Shown: positions 40,806-44,865 of the stretch, one piece after another
How positions within the stretch are numbered: the first letter of the stretch is position 1
Layout of the letters: each line of letters opens with the position of its first letter
Source of the DNA: an uncultured Lachnospiraceae bacterium
Lineage (GTDB): Bacteria > Bacillota > Clostridia > Lachnospirales > Lachnospiraceae
Direction: 5' to 3'
NCBI GenBank assembly: GCA_910583835.1
Contig: CAJTYM010000036.1
Coordinates: forward strand, 1 to 44,865
Length of the DNA: 44,865 nt
Program-made: the position numbers and the translations under genes
Notes under the pieces: generated by a model
What the model was told of the DNA's origin: nothing
Database searches by the model: none
What the model saw: only the letters and a program-made list of their open reading frames with translations

Positions 40806-41929
40806 ATGTTCTGATTCTGTCATGCGATACCGGGGCCGGACATAACACGACCGGGCTTGCGGTTTTAGAAGAATTGAAGCGCAGAGGGCATTGCGCAGAA
40901 ATGAAAGACCCTTTTCAGCTGTCCCATAGCCTGATAGCCAGAAATATTGGCTCTTTCTATGTGAAATTAGTACAGAAATTCCCCCATCTTTTCGGAATTG
41001 CCTACCTTCTGGGCATGATAGTGACAAAGCTGCCGTTTCTATCTCCTGTTTACCACGCAAACGGACTGATGGCAAAACATATGCAGCGCTATCTGCTTGC
41101 GCATCCGGCAGACGTGGTGGTCGCGCCGCATCTGTACCCCGCCGAGATGCTGACTTATATGAAACGCCATAACATGCCCTGTCCTAAACTTGTGTTTATC
41201 GCTACCGATTATGCCTGCATTCCTTTTACCGAGGAGACTGACTGCGACTATTACGTGATTCCCCATCAATCACTGCAGAAATCCTTTGTGATGCGCGGCA
41301 TACCTGCGGAAAAACTGCTGCCCTTCGGCATCCCCGTGCGCAGCACATTCCGCTGTAACATAACGAAAAAAGATGCCCGCAGACAGCTCGGGCTCCCCTT
41401 GGATACTGTCTGCTACCTGGTAGTGGGAGGCAGCATGGGCGCCGGGAAAGTAAAGCAGATTGTATCTTATCTCGCCGCGCACCGCAGGAACGAAGAACAT
41501 ATCGTTGTCATTTGCGGGAACAATGCCGCACTGCAGAAATCCCTGCAGAGCCGCTACCTTTTTACCCCTGGCATTTCCATCCTTGGCGCAACGAATCAGA
41601 TGGGGCTGTATATGCGCGCCTGCGACCTCCTGTACTCCAAGCCCGGAGGGCTCTCCTCCACGGAGGCTGCCGTCACCGGCATTCCTCTGGTACACACCAC
41701 GCCTATCCCGGGATGCGAGACTGTCAACCGCGCATTCTTCCAGAAGCATGGAATGTCCCTGTCCGCCAAAGATGCCAGACATCAGGCTGCGCTTGGGTTG
41801 AGGCTCCTGAAAAACCCTAAAGCCATGCACTATATGCGAAAACAGCAGGCTGCTTTTACCGCCAGAGATTCCGTGGAGAACATCTGTGATTTCATAGAAA
41901 AGTTAGGAATTAATGAAATGAAAGAATAA
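40802..41929 (+). CDS. MGDG-synthase/UgtP-like GT28 glycosyltransferase
   Basis: A 375-residue peripheral membrane enzyme. The N-terminal MNVLILSCDTGAGHNTTGLA, the VVAPHLYPAEMLTYM segment and VFIATDYACIPF are typical of the MGDG synthase/UgtP class. The nucleotide-sugar half has VVGGSMGAGKVKQIV, SILGATNQMGLYMRACDLL and YSKPGGLSSTEAAVTGIPLV. Family members add glucose or galactose to diacylglycerol to make membrane glycolipids. It is coupled to plsY by a four-base overlap, which supports lipid synthesis. The sugar and acceptor are inferred. A terminator follows at 41950. Confidence 0.9.
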   Translation: MNVLILSCDTGAGHNTTGLAVLEELKRRGHCAEMKDPFQLSHSLIARNIGSFYVKLVQKFPHLFGIAYLLGMIVTKLPFLSPVYHANGLMAKHMQRYLLAHPADVVVAPHLYPAEMLTYMKRHNMPCPKLVFIATDYACIPFTEETDCDYYVIPHQSLQKSFVMRGIPAEKLLPFGIPVRSTFRCNITKKDARRQLGLPLDTVCYLVVGGSMGAGKVKQIVSYLAAHRRNEEHIVVICGNNAALQKSLQSRYLFTPGISILGATNQMGLYMRACDLLYSKPGGLSSTEAAVTGIPLVHTTPIPGCETVNRAFFQKHGMSLSAKDARHQAALGLRLLKNPKAMHYMRKQQAAFTARDSVENICDFIEKLGINEMKE

Positions 41930-41949
41930 GCAGATTCCCAGGATTCTGT

Positions 41950-41990
41950 AAGGGGCTGTTCCAGAAATCACATTTTCGGAACAGCCCCTT
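41950..41990. terminator. Bidirectional terminator between convergent operons
   Basis: AAGGGGCTGTTCC (41950-41962) and GGAACAGCCCCTT (41978-41990) form a perfect 13-bp stem with a 15-base loop. It sits between the plus-strand glycosyltransferase end (41929) and the minus-strand transporter end (41999). Confidence 0.85.
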
Positions 41991-41998
41991 ATCATTTT

Positions 41999-43012
41999 CT
42001 ACAATTCAACATCCGATTCTTCTACATAATTCTTTTTGACATACTCTTTAATGTCGTACTCTTTGTCCAGATTGCCGATTTTCACGAGGAATGAAATGGT
42101 ATCCTGCAGGTTGGCGATGTCATCATCGGAAATCTTTACGGTATACTCATATTTGGCCATGACGTCCGCTAACAGCTCAGGAGCAATGGAAAGCGCTTCT
42201 GAGACTTTCGTTTTTGTCTCATCGTCTAAATTCTCAAGTTCCGCAACACCCCTCGCATACTGCTCAATAATCGTATGGATGACTTCTGGATGTCCCTGCG
42301 CATATTCTGCCCTGGCAATAATCGGATTCACGCCCAACAGCCCGCAGTCCGTGCCCTCGCTGATTATTTTTGCCGTGCCGTCCGCAACCAGCCTGGTCAC
42401 GTTCGGTTCCCAGATTGCGACCGCATCCACTGCGCCTGTAGAGAGAACCATCGCCGCATCGCCAGTTGCAATGTTAACCAGTTCCACATCGGAATTGATA
42501 TCTAGATTGTTCTGTGTAAGCAGCTTATCAATCAGATTATGACCGGTGGAACCGATGGTGACCCCAATTTTCTTGCCCTTGAGGTCAGCTGCGGAAGCAA
42601 TCTCAGAATCAGCGCTTACCAGCATGGCATAGGATTGCGCTCCATCCGCTGCTGTAGCAATAATCTCATTTTTCTGTCCTGCTGCAATCGAAGAAACCGC
42701 AGGCACGTCTCCCATCACGCCGATGTCCGAGCTGCCGGAAGCCAACGATTCATTCATGGGCGGACCGGACTCAAACTCATTCCAATTTACAGTCACGCCC
42801 TGTTCCTTAAGCGCTTCCTCAATCCAGCCCTTTTCACGCGCCACATACAGAGGGACAAATGCCGCCGAAGGCTGGATAGCGATATTTATAACATCGCCGC
42901 CCGCCTCACTGTCAGAAGAAGCCTGCGCCCCATCCTTTGCCCCGCAGCCAGCCAGCATGGCGGCTCCCAGAACGACTGCCAGTAAACCTGATAATAAACG
43001 TGTCTTTTTCAT
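41999..43012 (-). CDS. Substrate-binding lipoprotein of an SsuA/TauA/NrtA-type ABC transporter
   Basis: A 337-residue exported protein. The signal MKKTRLLSGLLAVVLG ends in AAMLAGCGAK, a lipobox. The ligand domain has VINIAIQPSAAFVPLYVARE, SSDIGVMGDVPAV, LKGKKIGVTIGSTGHNLID and VDAVAIWEPNVTRLV, the pattern of the NMT1/SsuA group that binds sulfonates, taurine, nitrate or thiamine precursors. The ATG at 43012 has AAAGGAG upstream; longer starts overlap the ATPase gene. It is the last gene of the permease-ATPase-binding protein operon. Confidence 0.92.
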   Translation of the reverse strand: MKKTRLLSGLLAVVLGAAMLAGCGAKDGAQASSDSEAGGDVINIAIQPSAAFVPLYVAREKGWIEEALKEQGVTVNWNEFESGPPMNESLASGSSDIGVMGDVPAVSSIAAGQKNEIIATAADGAQSYAMLVSADSEIASAADLKGKKIGVTIGSTGHNLIDKLLTQNNLDINSDVELVNIATGDAAMVLSTGAVDAVAIWEPNVTRLVADGTAKIISEGTDCGLLGVNPIIARAEYAQGHPEVIHTIIEQYARGVAELENLDDETKTKVSEALSIAPELLADVMAKYEYTVKISDDDIANLQDTISFLVKIGNLDKEYDIKEYVKKNYVEESDVEL

Positions 43013-43073
43013 GTTATTTTTCTCCTTTTGTTCGTGCATATTTCCTGTTATCGCTTTGATGGAAACTCTGCCC

Positions 43074-43847
43074 TCAGGCATTGCTTTCATCAAAAAATTC
43101 ATTGTATATAATTTTTCTTATTTCCACAAATTCATAAGAGTTACGGTCCCGATGCCCGGTAAGCTCCACTGGAACGATACGCTTAATTTTACCAGGCCTT
43201 TCCGACATTACAATAATCCTGTCGGCAAGGTACACAGCTTCATCGATATCATGGGTAACGAGAAGCATGGTGGTATCGGATTTCTTCTGAATTCTTTTCA
43301 GTTCTTTCTGCATGGAGATTTTCGTAAACGCATCCAATGCGCCGAAAGGCTCATCTAAGAAAAGTACGGAAGGCTTGTTGACAAGCGCCCTAGCAATGCC
43401 CGCACGCTGTGCCATGCCGCCGGACAGCTCCCGCGGATAAGATTTCTCAAATCCATGCAGACCTACCAGGTCGATATATTTCTGAATTTTCTCCCGCTTC
43501 TCCTCTTTGGACAGGCCCTGCAGTACATAGCCCACATTCTGCGCCACCGTAAGCCAGGGGAAAAGCCTGTGTTCCTGAAAAACCATGCCCCTATGGCGGT
43601 CAGGTCCGGTAACCTCCTCCCCATCAATCGTCACGGTACCGCTATGCTCCGTATCCAACCCGCAGATAGCCCTCAATAAGGTACTTTTCCCACAGCCGCT
43701 GGAGCCTACGATGCAGATGACCTCGCCTTTCTTTACGCTGAAATTGATATCCTCGAGAATCTGCAGCTTTTCGCTGTCTCTTTGGATAAAATACTTATGT
43801 AATCCCTGTACGGAAATATAATCTTGTTCTCTTTGATAATTCTGCAT
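43074..43847 (-). CDS. ATPase of an SsuB/TauB-type ABC transporter
   Basis: A 257-residue cytosolic ATPase. Walker A GSSGCGKSTLLRA, the Q-loop region RGMVFQEHRLFPWLTVAQNV, signature LSGGMAQRAGIARAL, Walker B VLFLDEPFGALD and LLVTHDIDEAVYLADRI are all intact and typical of the sulfonate/nitrate group. The ATG at 43847 has GAGGTG upstream and lies ten bases after the permease gene; a longer frame reaching 43979 would overlap the permease. The binding protein gene follows after 61 bp. Confidence 0.94.
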   Translation of the reverse strand: MQNYQREQDYISVQGLHKYFIQRDSEKLQILEDINFSVKKGEVICIVGSSGCGKSTLLRAICGLDTEHSGTVTIDGEEVTGPDRHRGMVFQEHRLFPWLTVAQNVGYVLQGLSKEEKREKIQKYIDLVGLHGFEKSYPRELSGGMAQRAGIARALVNKPSVLFLDEPFGALDAFTKISMQKELKRIQKKSDTTMLLVTHDIDEAVYLADRIIVMSERPGKIKRIVPVELTGHRDRNSYEFVEIRKIIYNEFFDESNA

Positions 43848-43857
43848 ACGGTCCACC

Positions 43858-44622
43858 TCAATTCCACCTGATAACTCGTTTTTCCGCCAACCGCAAAAGC
43901 GAGTCCATAATCTTACCGATGATGCCGATGGTGAGCATCCCCACGATGACAACGTCTGTTTTGCCAAATTGCCTTGCATTCATAATCAGATAGCCGAGAC
44001 CGGTTGTGGACGATACAAGTTCTGCCGCGACCACGCACATCCAGCAGGAACTTAGTCCTGTCCGCAGCCCTGTAAAAATATTGGGCGCCGCGCTGGGAAT
44101 TACCATCAGAAAAATGTGTTTGAAAAAAGGCGTTTCCATCGATTTGGAGACCTCTATCAGCTTTACGTCCGTCTGCCTTATTCCGTCAATGACGTTAATA
44201 AGAATTGTAAAAAAGCCGCCAAGGAAAATCAGGAATATCTTTCCGCTCTCGCCAATTCCAAACCAAAGTATCACCAGCGGAATCCAGGCGATGGGAGGAA
44301 TTGGTTTTATCAGCTGAATCAAAAGCGCCGTCAGCCTGTCAAGGTGATTGGAAAGACCTATCAGAATCCCTAAGACGATTCCCAAAACAGCTGCCAGAAG
44401 ATATCCCTGTAACACCCTGAGAACGCTTACTGCAAGATTTTCCCACAATTCACCGCTGGCAATCAGCGACACGATAGTACTGCCGACTTTGGCTGGAGAG
44501 GGCATGATTACGGGGTTCAGATGTCCTGTGCTCCCCATCACAATCCATACAACTATAATTGCTGCAACAAGAACTATGTATTCCGCAATATATCCAGCAT
44601 TTTTTGCTGCGACCTTGCTCAT
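43858..44622 (-). CDS. Permease of an SsuC/TauC-type ABC transporter
   Basis: A 254-residue protein with six membrane segments. The start at 44622 has AAAGGCGGG upstream. It shows AAVLGIVLGILIGLS, PIPPIAWIPLVILWFGIGES and the EAA-loop region (VSKSMETPFFKHIFLMVIPS, ALP-type), then ELVSSTTGLGYLIMNARQF, all typical of the SsuC family. It works as a dimer with the ATPase and the binding lipoprotein to import a small sulfur- or nitrogen-bearing anion; the substrate is not fixed by sequence. It is the first gene of the operon, behind the box cluster at 44684-44770. Confidence 0.93.
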   Translation of the reverse strand: MSKVAAKNAGYIAEYIVLVAAIIVVWIVMGSTGHLNPVIMPSPAKVGSTIVSLIASGELWENLAVSVLRVLQGYLLAAVLGIVLGILIGLSNHLDRLTALLIQLIKPIPPIAWIPLVILWFGIGESGKIFLIFLGGFFTILINVIDGIRQTDVKLIEVSKSMETPFFKHIFLMVIPSAAPNIFTGLRTGLSSCWMCVVAAELVSSTTGLGYLIMNARQFGKTDVVIVGMLTIGIIGKIMDSLLRLAEKRVIRWN

Positions 44623-44683
44623 GTATGTATCCCGCCTTTCTTTATTTTTATTCATCCTGTGTGATACCGATTGCTAAAGTATC

Positions 44684-44770
44684 ATAATTCTTTTCTTTTA
44701 TAATTCTGTTTTGGAATTAATTAAAACTTTTTTCTATCTCTTTTTTCTTATAATTCAAAATCGGAATTAT
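44684..44770. promoter_or_regulatory. Repeated ATAATTC-N6-GGAATTA boxes upstream of the transporter operon
   Basis: TATAATTC-N6-GGAATTAA at 44699-44720 and TATAATTC-N6-GGAATTAT at 44749-44770 are two inverted-repeat boxes about 50 bp apart, with a further ATAATTC half-site at 44684-44690. They lie in the leader of the sulfonate-type operon. The GGAATT half-site is reminiscent of CymR/Rrf2 sites that control sulfur genes in Firmicutes; that link is an inference. The remaining bases to 44865 show no gene. Confidence 0.62.
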
Positions 44771-44865
44771 GAACGCAAAAATAGATATTAGAATACAGTT
44801 GCATAAGAAGATTAGATAATATGAAGTGACCTCACATTTGTAACAACGTGGATTTATCTGTATAC

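Overview
The window reads as chromosome of a spore-forming anaerobic Firmicute of class Clostridia, most likely family Lachnospiraceae. The pointers are paired CotF-type spore coat genes, a CD1871A-type CXXC miniprotein beside a polyferredoxin, ferredoxin-fused aldo/keto reductase, a TnpV transposon remnant, strong AAGGAGG ribosome sites and moderate GC content. The species cannot be named from sequence alone. No rRNA, tRNA, CRISPR array, intact transposase or phage was seen.

Layout. 1-1744: an autoregulated drug-export-like operon running off the left edge (TetR regulator, DUF4177 protein, BcrA-type ABC ATPase), then a terminator and a truncated tnpV, signs of an accessory region. 1908-3689: azlCD branched-chain amino acid exporter genes divergent from a free-standing aminoacyl-tRNA editing protein. 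3702-6128: a BlaI/BlaR1-like repressor and sensor-protease pair whose sensor is not a penicillin-binding domain. 6385-15511: mostly housekeeping genes on the minus strand (HAD phosphatase, purA, HD hydrolase, nfo, a secreted transglutaminase-like protein, ilvD). 15780-18514: a soluble hybrid histidine kinase convergent with lepB. 18543-23806: a 268-bp MITE-like imperfect palindrome, a FadR-type regulator and a large secreted lyase-like protein. 23916-34572: a long minus-strand run from trpS through a PocR-type sensor, an EAL protein, an ABC exporter, a DUF2156 protein, a His-rich CobW GTPase, a second GTPase fused to a DUF1980-like domain, an aldo/keto reductase and a Uma2 protein. 34692-37386: a four-gene operon led by a response-regulator/(p)ppGpp-synthetase fusion, followed by a TlpA lipoprotein, the CXXC miniprotein and a NapH-like polyferredoxin. 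37653-40066: coat genes, an unknown membrane protein behind a double-hairpin element, and a decapitated DUF4143 ATPase. 40206-41929: a PlsY acyltransferase and a glycolipid-type glycosyltransferase. 41999-44622: a sulfonate/taurine/nitrate-type ABC transporter behind repeated ATAATTC-N6-GGAATTA boxes.

How the genes work together. The most striking unit is the operon at 34692-37386. Its first gene joins a receiver domain with an intact phosphoacceptor to an apparently complete RelA/SpoT synthetase, so alarmone production may be controlled by phosphorelay, and it is tied to extracytoplasmic thiol-redox and electron-transfer genes. A second signalling unit is the overlapping pair of a PocR-domain degenerate kinase and an EAL protein with a broken GGDEF site, probably a ligand-tuned cyclic-di-GMP module. 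A third is the metal-handling pair of GTPases at 25694-27851.

All functional calls rest on motif recognition by eye; no database search was run.
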